Below are positions 52,667-60,581 of a stretch of 64,000 bases of DNA, piece after piece. Positions within the stretch are counted from its first letter, which is position 1. Each line of letters opens with the position of its first letter. The notes under the pieces are model-generated. The model was not told the DNA's origin. It was given only the letters and a program-made list of their open reading frames with translations, and ran no database searches. The DNA lies in the NCBI GenBank assembly GCA_048393055.1, contig DBFJJS010000010.1, forward strand, positions 186,001 through 250,000, read 5' to 3'. Origin of the DNA: Faeciplasma sp048393055. GTDB taxonomy: Bacteria > Bacillota > Clostridia > Oscillospirales > Ruminococcaceae. Made by a program: the position numbers and the translations under genes.

Positions 52667-53995
52667 TCATCCTACTTGCCACACATCTTCCGATGGAGTA
52701 TTGTCATATATTACATCTGTCCCGGGCCAGTTCGTCACTTCGTAAACGCTACCGTTATCCCAATCAACCTGGTAAAAAAGGGTAGACGCGCTGTTATACA
52801 CACCTCGATAGACCAATACATACACGCAGTCCCCGTCAGCAAAAACCAGCGAACATTGGACAACATCAGAGTGTCTGTCAAAGATAGATTGCAAGCTTAC
52901 TTCTCTCACCAAGTTTCCACTGTAATCATAAACCGTAAGTTTCTTTCCTCCCTCGCGGTAGCCACTCTGCACGCCCCATTGGCTGTCCGGTTGATCGTCT
53001 AAAAGGATGAAATGGGAATCGGTAAATAATGCAGTCGCACTCTTCACTGTATCCGTCAGGGCGATTATCTTTTTCGTATCGCCTGTTTCTAACTCAATAT
53101 CCCAAAGGTCACTGCCGGAGAAGTAATAATACAAGTGCCCGTTTGTGATATACCAAGAGACATCATAGACATTTTCAGCGATTTCAGTAGAACGCCAAAT
53201 TTCACGAGTTTCTGATTCTGTCGCTCCCAACCGATATAAAATATCCTGATTATACCCTTCACTGTCAAGGATGTGATTCATGGCGTAAATCCCACTGCCG
53301 TCTGCCCAAAACTTCCACGTGGATTCCAGCTTGCGGGACATGTCATCCTTAAAAAGTAAAACAGCATTTGAAACATCTTGTCCCAACTGCACAGTATAGA
53401 TTTGTGAATCCCCCTCCAAAAAATATAGGTTCCCATTTACAAGCATCGGGTCACATAAAACAGTACGCCATGAAGTAAATTCCAACTGGAGTCGTTGAAT
53501 TTTCGTGTGGTTTGTTCCGTCAGGCTCCACTGAGTAGAGCGTGTACATGCTGTCGCTTTTTGCATCACTATTTACATAGTACAATTTCCCCTGATAGTAA
53601 CTGAGCATTTTAGCATTAATCCATGCGTTGCAGTTATTGTCAGTATGGTTGCACTCCGGCTTTGCGCAGACAGCGGTCATATTTCCCGTTGTACCGTCTA
53701 AAAAGTAGAGAAAGCCATCGTAGTGAAGATAGTAGCCATTTTCTGTTTTGCATACACCACTTAGCCGAAATGGGTGCTGAATATTCATCTCCTTTTGAAA
53801 CCCGGTCATATCAATCCCTGCGGAACCGTTTCCTGACACAGACGGGCTGTTATTGGAAACATTACTGCCTGGATCGTTCTCGTCGGTATTCGCAGAAATG
53901 GCCGGTGTTTCATTGTCCGGTATTTCGCTGTAGTTTTGGCAGCCTGACAAAAGGAAGACAAAAATACAGATAAAAATAACGAGTAATTTTTTCAT
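52667..53995 (-). CDS. Lipoprotein with propeller-like repeats and a Cys-rich motif
   Basis: A 442-aa exported lipoprotein (lipobox LLSGC, C19) with a Ser/Asn/Asp linker and a domain of repeated strands like DUF5050 proteins (NGYYLHYDGFLYFLD, GKLYYVNSD, NGHLYYYFSGSDLW). It contains VCAKPECNHTDNNCNAW, with three Cys and a His in a pattern frequent in lipoproteins of gut Clostridia; metal binding is possible. Its start overlaps the previous lipoprotein stop by 4 nt. It may be a substrate-capturing or sensing part of the ABC system. Confidence 0.75.
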   Translation of the reverse strand: MKKLLVIFICIFVFLLSGCQNYSEIPDNETPAISANTDENDPGSNVSNNSPSVSGNGSAGIDMTGFQKEMNIQHPFRLSGVCKTENGYYLHYDGFLYFLDGTTGNMTAVCAKPECNHTDNNCNAWINAKMLSYYQGKLYYVNSDAKSDSMYTLYSVEPDGTNHTKIQRLQLEFTSWRTVLCDPMLVNGNLYFLEGDSQIYTVQLGQDVSNAVLLFKDDMSRKLESTWKFWADGSGIYAMNHILDSEGYNQDILYRLGATESETREIWRSTEIAENVYDVSWYITNGHLYYYFSGSDLWDIELETGDTKKIIALTDTVKSATALFTDSHFILLDDQPDSQWGVQSGYREGGKKLTVYDYSGNLVREVSLQSIFDRHSDVVQCSLVFADGDCVYVLVYRGVYNSASTLFYQVDWDNGSVYEVTNWPGTDVIYDNTPSEDVWQVG

Positions 53996-54546
53996 TTAGA
54001 ACCTCCAAAAGAATAATCTATAGTGAACTTTACGCCGCTTAAAGAACAATTTTCAAGCAGCACAATGTACTCGTCTGCTTTATTTACCTCAAAAGATACG
54101 TCGCCTGCTCCTGTAACGCTGGCCTCCAGTGTTTTGCCTGTTTCAACCCCGATAAGGGTAATTTTAAGTTCCGCGCTATCGGACGGAGTTTCCAAATGAA
54201 AAAGAGCAGTATCCCCCTCAGAAAGAGTCATCTTCCCGCAGGTCAACTTATGGATAACCTCGATTTCACCTCGCAGGCTCCCTTCCTTTTTCAGCTCACA
54301 TTCTTCTCTTGATAATGTGACAGAAGCGAATGAATCGTTCTCGTTTGAACTGTTTTTCCCTCTGCTGGATTCAGACCTTGTAGGATCACTGGCAAAAGCA
54401 TCTCCGGCTGGGCGATCTGTTCCTAAATTATCTTCTATGTCGATTTGCCCGGAGTCTGGTGTGCTGTTTGGTAAAGCGAATTGTGTTTGGCATCCAGCCA
54501 GTATCAGTGCGATTGCGCACCCCAAAATACAAATCACTTTTTTCAT
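53992..54546 (-). CDS. Small lipoprotein of the ABC cargo
   Basis: A 184-aa lipoprotein (LILAGC, C19) with a long polar linker (about 25-72) and a C-terminal beta-rich domain. No family is recognised. It is the first gene after the terminator hairpin that follows the histidine kinase, and is coupled to the next lipoprotein by a 4-nt overlap. Confidence 0.7.
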   Translation of the reverse strand: MKKVICILGCAIALILAGCQTQFALPNSTPDSGQIDIEDNLGTDRPAGDAFASDPTRSESSRGKNSSNENDSFASVTLSREECELKKEGSLRGEIEVIHKLTCGKMTLSEGDTALFHLETPSDSAELKITLIGVETGKTLEASVTGAGDVSFEVNKADEYIVLLENCSLSGVKFTIDYSFGGSK

Positions 54547-54559
54547 AAAAAAACCTCCG

Positions 54560-54598
54560 AAAAAATACAGGTATGAAGACTCCCCTCATACCTGTATT
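54560..54598 (-). terminator. Hairpin terminator between kinase and lipoprotein genes
   Basis: AATACAGGTATGA pairs perfectly with TCATACCTGTATT around 9 nt, followed on the minus strand by TTTTTT. It separates the regulator pair from the transport genes; CGGAGG for the next gene follows at once. The transport genes are either attenuated or have a promoter not seen here. Confidence 0.85.
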
Positions 54599-54623
54599 CT
54601 AAAATGCAAATCTCAAATAATTC

Positions 54624-55895
54624 TCAAATGCAGCGAACCGTTATTTGGACTCGTGCACCGCCGCTGGCTCCATTTGAAATTTCCAGTCCCCCTCCGAGTT
54701 TTTCTGCAAGAATATTACTAATGTATAAGCCCAAGCCAAAATGAAGGTCGCCATTGGCTTGTGTTTTCTCACCCCGATAGTATGCTAACGAAGCTCGGTC
54801 TAAGTCCTTTTTAGTAAACCCTGAGCCATCGTCTTCAATCGTTATGATTACAAAGTCTTGGTCTTGTTTAAGAGAAACCTCAATCGTTTCCCTTACATAT
54901 CGTACAGCGTTAGATAGTACGTTTTCACAGATCTGTGCCAGCGCTTCCATATCCAGCATAAGTTCCTGTTCTTTTATTTCATCGTGAATTTGTACCTGTC
55001 CATTTGGAAACAGCGCAACAGACGTTTGTAACACCATTTCCTTTAAGGAAGAAGAGGCCACCTGCTTCCGACAGGGCTCATAATCCTCCAACCGTTGCAG
55101 GTTTCCCATTGTGTCTGCGAAGGAATTAAGCCGCGTGATCTGACTTGAAATGGCACGAATCGAGCTTGCCATCTCGCCACTTGTATCAACATCCTCGGTA
55201 ATTGTACTGAGCAACATATCCGTATGTCCCCGCATGACAGTGAGCGGCGTGCGCAAGTCATGGGCAAAGGCGGCGTTTAAGCGTTTGCGCTCCTCCACGG
55301 AGTCCCACATTTTCTTATTGTTTTGCTCCAGTTCCTGCCGCATGACCTCGAAAGCGTGACACAGACGGCCAAATTCATCCTGCCCATCGTATTCAATGTG
55401 GAAATCCAGATCATTTTCCGATATTTTCTGAACGGCCTGATTGAGAATCTGGAAAGGCTTTTTTAGTTTCCAGAGATAGAAAGCCAGCGCCGCAAAGCAA
55501 AGACACACGGAGTACCACAACAGAGATGCTATATCATCGAGACTAACATAGAAATCATACCGATTCTTCGCCTCTTCCGTAAAGGCAATCTCCTGTACAA
55601 ATAGCTGCCCTTCTCCCGTTGCCTCTACGTACACTGGAGTTTGATCGTCACCGATGATCTGCATGCCCAGGTTGCCGTTACTTTCGCCTGTTGAAACCTC
55701 AGCCATATCCAAAGGCAGGATCGTTACATATTCTGCTTCAAGTTCGTTCATATTTTTTTGAGAAAACCAAACAGTTACTTTGGTAAGAGAGTTAGCCACC
55801 AACAAACAACTCAACACGCAAATAATAAACGCAACGGGTATGGAAACTTTACGAAGCAATTTTCTTATCCGACCCACTTGTAACCAATCCCCCAA
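54624..55895 (-). CDS. Sensor histidine kinase
   Basis: A 423-aa membrane kinase. Two membrane segments (about 18-36 and 125-143) enclose an outside domain of about 90 aa. HAMP (about 144-195) follows, then HisKA with phosphorylated H212 (AFAHDLRTPLTVMRGH) and HATPase_c with NAVRY, DDGSGF and GLGLYIS. The start is uncertain: TTG at 55895 is the longest, GTG at 55877 is an alternative, both overlapping the regulator end. It presumably senses the ABC substrate or a cell-wall signal. Confidence 0.92.
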   Translation of the reverse strand: MGDWLQVGRIRKLLRKVSIPVAFIICVLSCLLVANSLTKVTVWFSQKNMNELEAEYVTILPLDMAEVSTGESNGNLGMQIIGDDQTPVYVEATGEGQLFVQEIAFTEEAKNRYDFYVSLDDIASLLWYSVCLCFAALAFYLWKLKKPFQILNQAVQKISENDLDFHIEYDGQDEFGRLCHAFEVMRQELEQNNKKMWDSVEERKRLNAAFAHDLRTPLTVMRGHTDMLLSTITEDVDTSGEMASSIRAISSQITRLNSFADTMGNLQRLEDYEPCRKQVASSSLKEMVLQTSVALFPNGQVQIHDEIKEQELMLDMEALAQICENVLSNAVRYVRETIEVSLKQDQDFVIITIEDDGSGFTKKDLDRASLAYYRGEKTQANGDLHFGLGLYISNILAEKLGGGLEISNGASGGARVQITVRCI

Positions 55896-56536
55896 ACTGT
55901 TTCTATGCAGGCTCTACACCCAGCTTTTGAAAATGCCAGCCTTATTTTGCGAATATGCTCCATAATTACAATATCGTCACCGTCTCCCTCAAGCCCCCAT
56001 ACTCGGTCATATATTTTTGACCGGTCAAAGGTTTGTCCGCAATTCAGAGAAAGCAGCTGAATAATGTCAAAATCCTTGCGGGCAAAGTAAATCTTTTCAC
56101 CCCGAACAAATACCTCACGCGCAGAGTAGTCAATCGTGATATCGCCGAACACCTTTCTCTGAATGTCTCGGCTGCGCCGATCCCGACGCAGGTGCGCTTC
56201 GATCCGTGCTCCCAATTCTGCCAGCGAGAACGGTTTGACAATGTAGTCATCTCCACCTGCTGCAAAGCCTTCTATTTTGTCTGCCTCCTGATCACGCGCA
56301 GTCAAAAATAAAATTGGACAGGAAACGGCCTGGCGAATAGCTTTACAAACTTCAATACCGTCCATCTGCGGCATATTTACGTCCAGTAGAATTAAATCCG
56401 GCTGCCCTGCCGCTTTAGAGATTGCTTCAGAACCGTCCAAAACATAGTCTGATTGATAGCCGTTCCGCCAAAGATAACTTTGCAGCATCGTCACAACCTC
56501 TATTTCATCATCAACTATCAAGATGCGATATGCCAT
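55865..56536 (-). CDS. OmpR-family response regulator
   Basis: A 223-aa regulator: receiver domain with phosphorylated D52 (LILLDVNMPQMDG), T/K residues in FLTARDQ and YIVKPF, and a winged-helix DNA-binding domain ending RKIRLAFSKAG to GIGYKWVG. The ATG follows GGAGG. It is partnered with the histidine kinase and probably controls the downstream ABC genes. Confidence 0.95.
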   Translation of the reverse strand: MAYRILIVDDEIEVVTMLQSYLWRNGYQSDYVLDGSEAISKAAGQPDLILLDVNMPQMDGIEVCKAIRQAVSCPILFLTARDQEADKIEGFAAGGDDYIVKPFSLAELGARIEAHLRRDRRSRDIQRKVFGDITIDYSAREVFVRGEKIYFARKDFDIIQLLSLNCGQTFDRSKIYDRVWGLEGDGDDIVIMEHIRKIRLAFSKAGCRACIETVWGIGYKWVG

Positions 56537-56609
56537 TATACACTGCCTCCAATTAAATTCTCTTCACCTTTCTCCATCAAACTGCAATGTTTTCTTATTT
56601 CTCAATTTT

Positions 56610-56638
56610 AGTATATTTGTTCTTGTCCCAAAAGGCAA
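56610..56638 (-). promoter_or_regulatory. Promoter of the two-component operon
   Basis: TTGCCT (56638-56633), 17 nt, TATACT (56615-56610) on the minus strand, about 75 nt before the response regulator. Confidence 0.7.
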
Positions 56639-56715
56639 ATAAAATTCACGAAATGGTGACCTTTAGAAGCTGCGAAAATTGCTCAATTTAAAATACCCAA
56701 GCCCTTACGTAATAA

Positions 56716-58671
56716 TTAAATCATTTGAAAATACTTCAATGCCTCCATAATCGCCGCCTCTTTTTCCGGCGGGCACTGCGGCACTTTCGCATCTTCCTTC
56801 TTTGACAGATTGTAATTTTGTCCCACATCCAGCCCACACTTGCGCTTTATCTGCGAGATGTACAGGGAAGATACCTTCAAGCCGGTATGCTCCAGCACAT
56901 ACGCCTTGATCTGCTCATAGGTCGCTCCCTTCTGGAACCCGGACATATCCATATCCGCCAGCGAGAACTCCACCCGAACTTTCTTCGAGTCGATTTCTCC
57001 CTTGGAAAGCAAGACGACCGTCTCAACGTGTGTATCATCATCCAAACTTATTTCCATATCATCCTCAATAATCGGTAGCTTGAATTTGATGGATTTAAGC
57101 CACTGACCGTTCGGCTGGCGTTCCTCGTAAATATGGACTTCGGAAATCAGCGATTCCATGACCTGCCGCCTTTCCTGTTCGTCCATTACGGCATACAGCT
57201 TTTCAAAATATATCAGTACCTTGTAGATGTTGTCGGCAGTCAGCTTTTCGGCTTCGATTGCCGTTTTCTTTGCTCTGGCTTCAATCAGCAGGCTTTCCGT
57301 ATCCTCAATCTTATCATACATCTTGTAAAGGCGAGCGTCAAGGTCTGCCTTGCGCTTGATGTAGTGCTTATCATCAGGGTCAAGGGTGTCAATTTCATCA
57401 ATCAGTCTGGATTTGATGGAATAGCTCTGCCGGAGCTGCTTTTCATAGCCGGCTATCTCCTGCTCGATAACAGTGGTGTCCACCTTCATGCTGATTTTTT
57501 GCTGCATGAGTGAAGCAAACTTCGGATTGCTGACCAGCTTTGTGATAACCTCCGCAACTGCACTGTCCAGCAGTTCCTCGTGGATTTGCTTTTTATATTC
57601 GCACTTGTGACCACGGGTCATATTTCGGTGCTTGCAGCCATAGTAGAAGAAATCTTTGTACTTACTGCCGTCTGCCTTACGCTTGACGCTCTTATTGCCG
57701 TACATTCCTGCTCCGCAGATAGGACATTTGAGCAAGCCTGTCAGCAGATGCACCTTGTTATCCCTGCCGTTGTTGACCCTCTCATACTTCTTCGCCTGTG
57801 CAAGCAGCTTTACCTGTGCGTCATGCCAAAGCTCTTCGGACACGATAGCTTCATGCAGACCGTCAACCAACAGATAGTTGTCCTGCTCCACAAGACGGTA
57901 ATCGTTTCTCGTTCCATGCACCTTTTCCGTCCTGCGTCTGCCATATGCAATCTTGCCACAGTAAACGGGATTTTTCAGTATTCTGCGAATAAGTGCTGCA
58001 TCAAACAGGGGATTCTTGCCGTTCTGCCGCTGGATTTTTCCGACACCATGATTGGCAAGATATTTTGCAAGACCGTTTGCACCCATATCGGTATGCACAT
58101 ACCTGTCAAAAATAATGCGGATTGCTTCTGCTTCTTCCTCGTTGACGAACAACTCACCTTTTTCAAGCGTATATCCATATGGAGCGAATCCACCGTTCCA
58201 CTTACCTTCACGGGCTTTCTGGATTCTGCCCTCCATCGTCTGCACACGGATGTTTTCACGCTCAATTTCTGCAACCGCAGACAAAACGGAAATCATCAGC
58301 TTGCCGGCATCCTTGGAGGAATCAATGCCATCCTCAACACAAATCAGATTGACGCCGAAATCCTGCATGACCTGCAGAGTTGACAGCACATCTGCTGCAT
58401 TTCTGCCGAAACGGGACAGCTTGAACACCAGAACATAGGAAACACCGTCCTTACCGGATTTGATGTCCTCCAACATTCGGTTGAACTCCAATCTTCCCTC
58501 GATTGACTTGCCGGATTTACCGGCATCCACATATTCGCCGACAATCAGGAAATCGTTGAACTTGGCATAGGCTTTCATTCTGGCTTTCTGAGCATCCAGA
58601 GAGTATCCATCAACCTGAATGGTGGTGGATACTCTCGTGTAAATATATACTTTTGTCTTGTCTTTTTTCAT
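56716..58671 (-). CDS. Large serine recombinase with extra C-terminal domain (element 2)
   Basis: A 651-aa integrase. S15 in YTRVSTTIQ is the nucleophile; LVFKLSRFGRNAADVL, GFAPYGYTLEKGEL, YGRRRTEK and the zinc ribbon CPICGAGMYG follow as in the element 1 enzyme. After VETVVLLSK it continues with a further 90 or so residues (KGATYEQIKAYVLEHTGLKV, SSLYISQIKRKCG, CPPEKEAAIMEAL). I recall this type of tail at the ends of other mobile-element proteins; its role is unknown. The ATG lies in a leader with two hairpins. Confidence 0.95.
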   Translation of the reverse strand: MKKDKTKVYIYTRVSTTIQVDGYSLDAQKARMKAYAKFNDFLIVGEYVDAGKSGKSIEGRLEFNRMLEDIKSGKDGVSYVLVFKLSRFGRNAADVLSTLQVMQDFGVNLICVEDGIDSSKDAGKLMISVLSAVAEIERENIRVQTMEGRIQKAREGKWNGGFAPYGYTLEKGELFVNEEEAEAIRIIFDRYVHTDMGANGLAKYLANHGVGKIQRQNGKNPLFDAALIRRILKNPVYCGKIAYGRRRTEKVHGTRNDYRLVEQDNYLLVDGLHEAIVSEELWHDAQVKLLAQAKKYERVNNGRDNKVHLLTGLLKCPICGAGMYGNKSVKRKADGSKYKDFFYYGCKHRNMTRGHKCEYKKQIHEELLDSAVAEVITKLVSNPKFASLMQQKISMKVDTTVIEQEIAGYEKQLRQSYSIKSRLIDEIDTLDPDDKHYIKRKADLDARLYKMYDKIEDTESLLIEARAKKTAIEAEKLTADNIYKVLIYFEKLYAVMDEQERRQVMESLISEVHIYEERQPNGQWLKSIKFKLPIIEDDMEISLDDDTHVETVVLLSKGEIDSKKVRVEFSLADMDMSGFQKGATYEQIKAYVLEHTGLKVSSLYISQIKRKCGLDVGQNYNLSKKEDAKVPQCPPEKEAAIMEALKYFQMI

Positions 58672-58687
58672 ATCATTATCCTCATTC

Positions 58688-58796
58688 GTGCCATTGCCGT
58701 GGCACCGTTATGTAACCCCTACTCCGAAATCGCTTTCAGAGTAGGTTTGGACACTCATCACACGTGTATTATATCACAAAATGTTTGCCTTTTCAA
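58688..58796 (-). promoter_or_regulatory. Promoter and structured leader of the element 2 recombinase
   Basis: TTGAAA (58796-58791), 17 nt, TATAAT (58773-58768) on the minus strand. The leader has CCTACTCTGAAA pairing with TTTCGGAGTAGG around GCGA (58718-58745), then GTGCCA pairing with TGGCAC around 6 nt (58688-58705) some 17 nt from the ATG. Both could affect recombinase expression or form part of the attachment region. Confidence 0.7.
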
Positions 58797-58968
58797 TAGA
58801 TTTCGCAAAAAGTTTGGAATTGTTTACATTTTCATTCTCTTTGCTGTCCAAACAAGTCAGCGGCTCCGGAAGATTATCAATATCCAGAACCGCCGCATAT
58901 TTCTCTATTAAGTTGGCAAGTAAATCGGCAAAGCAGCTCCATTCATCCTTTTTACGATTATCTATAAT
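58774..58968 (-). CDS. Small element protein, apparent AUU start (element 2)
   Basis: A 64-aa protein (DNRKKDEWSCFADLLANLIEKYA, then an Asn-rich tail). Its only good Shine-Dalgarno, AGGAGG, lies 6 nt before ATT (58968-58966); the next codon is ATA. Frames further upstream lack a site and would overlap the relaxase more deeply. The homologue in element 1 starts at TTG at the corresponding position. It overlaps the relaxase end. Function unknown. Confidence 0.55.
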   Translation of the reverse strand: MIDNRKKDEWSCFADLLANLIEKYAAVLDIDNLPEPLTCLDSKENENVNNSKLFAKSIEKANIL

Positions 58969-59938
58969 GGTTAACCTCCTGCTTATTTCCGCCACGCTGT
59001 GTATACTCTCGAATAATCTCCGTCGGTATGCGGTCAAGAATCCCTTTTACACGCTCATAGTCACTTTGCAGCCTTGCGTCCTGCAACTTTTTGAGGGTGC
59101 TTTCCTGCTGACTGTCTTCCAGAGCTTCGGTAAGGTCAGCATTTTTCTTCTCCAACGCTCTCTGCTTGCCGCTGGCTGTCTTGAAGAACTTTTCGTATTT
59201 CTTCATCTGCGTTTCCATTGCGGCAACATCGGGGATGTATTTCCCCAAGAATGCCGCAATCTGTGCCACCTTGTCCTTGTAATTGGTGAACTTCACATCG
59301 GAAAGCATTTCATCCAGCTTGTCATGCTGCTTGGTGAGCCTTGCCATCTGCTTGAATACTCTTGTGGGGATGTGGTCACGCCCGGTCTCGCTCGCACTCT
59401 CTCCACGCTCTAAATCGGGATATTTCTTGACCATGTGTTCCCAATACTTGTCCTGCCACTGTGTCAGCTTCTTTTTGTTGCCAAGAATCTCTTTTGCGCA
59501 TAGTCTCTTATCCACCGTCAGTGGGACAAAGCAAAGGTGCATATGAGGTGATTTCTCATCCATATGCACCACGGCAGATATGATTGTTTCGGGAGCTTGG
59601 TTTTGCTTGATGAACTCCAACGCTTCATTGAAGAAATCACGGATTTCAGTCCGTTTCTTACCTTTGAAGAACTCCGGTGTAGCAGTAATGAGCGCTTCTA
59701 CCACACGAACGCTGTCGGAGCGTGTGCGGCATCCGGCTTCTGCAATCTGACGCTCGGATTCTGCACGATACTTCCTTTCGGGCTTAATCAAGTGGAAATT
59801 CAAGTGTGTACGGGTAGGGTCAATGTCGGGATTGCTGGCGTATTTCTCCTTGGTGCGCTCGTTGTGAGCTTCAATGCCGCCGATTTCGGGTCCCTTGTAC
59901 TTCGCAAATCTCAGAATAGCATACTGCGGTGCTGCCAT
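58958..59938 (-). CDS. MobV-family relaxase (element 2)
   Basis: A 326-aa relaxase with YAILRFAKYKGPEIGGIEAHNER and HMDEKSPHMHLCFVP, plus a C-terminal coiled-coil. It is homologous over its length to the element 1 relaxase. ATG overlaps the stop of the HTH gene as TAATG. oriT is expected upstream (60160-60581) but was not located. Confidence 0.93.
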   Translation of the reverse strand: MAAPQYAILRFAKYKGPEIGGIEAHNERTKEKYASNPDIDPTRTHLNFHLIKPERKYRAESERQIAEAGCRTRSDSVRVVEALITATPEFFKGKKRTEIRDFFNEALEFIKQNQAPETIISAVVHMDEKSPHMHLCFVPLTVDKRLCAKEILGNKKKLTQWQDKYWEHMVKKYPDLERGESASETGRDHIPTRVFKQMARLTKQHDKLDEMLSDVKFTNYKDKVAQIAAFLGKYIPDVAAMETQMKKYEKFFKTASGKQRALEKKNADLTEALEDSQQESTLKKLQDARLQSDYERVKGILDRIPTEIIREYTQRGGNKQEVNHYR

Positions 59939-60159
59939 TACCGATCACCTCTCTTTCTCCATACAATGTCATAGCCCAGCACATCGGCAAGCTGTACAGC
60001 TTCGATATAGCGGAGCGATTCACGCTGGAGTTTGTTGGACAGATTGGAAACGCTGTCGCTCCATCCGTATTCGTCTTCCAAGAGGTCAATGACCTCCTGC
60101 ATGGTCATGCCCTGCCGTACAATGTACGACTTGATTTCATTTCTTAGATTTGATTTCAT
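59938..60159 (-). CDS. Small HTH-like protein upstream of mobV (element 2)
   Basis: A 73-aa protein matching the element 1 companion: MKSNLRNEIKSYIVRQGMTM and YGWSDSVSNLSNKLQRESLRY. The ATG follows TGGAGGAG. Its stop overlaps the relaxase start. Confidence 0.75.
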   Translation of the reverse strand: MKSNLRNEIKSYIVRQGMTMQEVIDLLEDEYGWSDSVSNLSNKLQRESLRYIEAVQLADVLGYDIVWRKRGDR

Positions 60160-60581
60160 ATAAAAACTCCTCCATAAATTAGTGATATTGGTTTTCTGTG
60201 AGGTGAACTGCTGTCACCGACAGATGATGATTTTGAGATAGCGTTTTCCTCTCAGATTTCGTTCTGCGTAGTCCCACCCATAACAACACCCTATCGGGTT
60301 TACTGTTTTGTGAGAGAGCAGACCGAAGCGGAAGAAACATCACATATCCGCAAATTAGCTTTACTGTTCCGCAAATCACCGATTGATGATTTCTATATTG
60401 CCTATAGTGTAAATATTCACGGATTGCACAAGGCTTGATTTTCAATGCCCGAAAACAGAGCTTAGCGGACATCATAGAACAATAAATTGAGCCGACTAAA
60501 AAGTACGTGTACCAAGTGTACTTGCCGTACCTCGGTACACTTGGTACGGATAGTACACGTATTTGGAGGTCAATCTCATTT
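60160..60581. other. Noncoding region between the mobilization and primase operons (element 2)
   Basis: 422 nt without a supported gene. It holds the GTAC-rich inverted repeat described separately, a 9-bp direct repeat TCCGCAAAT (60347-60355 and 60368-60376, 21 bp apart) and a short hairpin AACCC-GATA-GGGT near 60280-60302. It probably contains oriT and perhaps a replication origin; the position matches the hairpin array of element 1, but the array itself is absent. Confidence 0.55.
60504..60561. repeat. GTAC-rich nested inverted repeat past the primase stop (element 2)
   Basis: GTACCAAGTGTAC (60509-60521) and GTACACTTGGTAC (60535-60547) are perfect 13-bp arms around a 13-nt spacer containing CGTACCTCG. 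Outer arms TACGTGTAC (60504-60512) and GTACACGTA (60553-60561) also match. It lies 21 nt after the primase gene. Confidence 0.8.
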
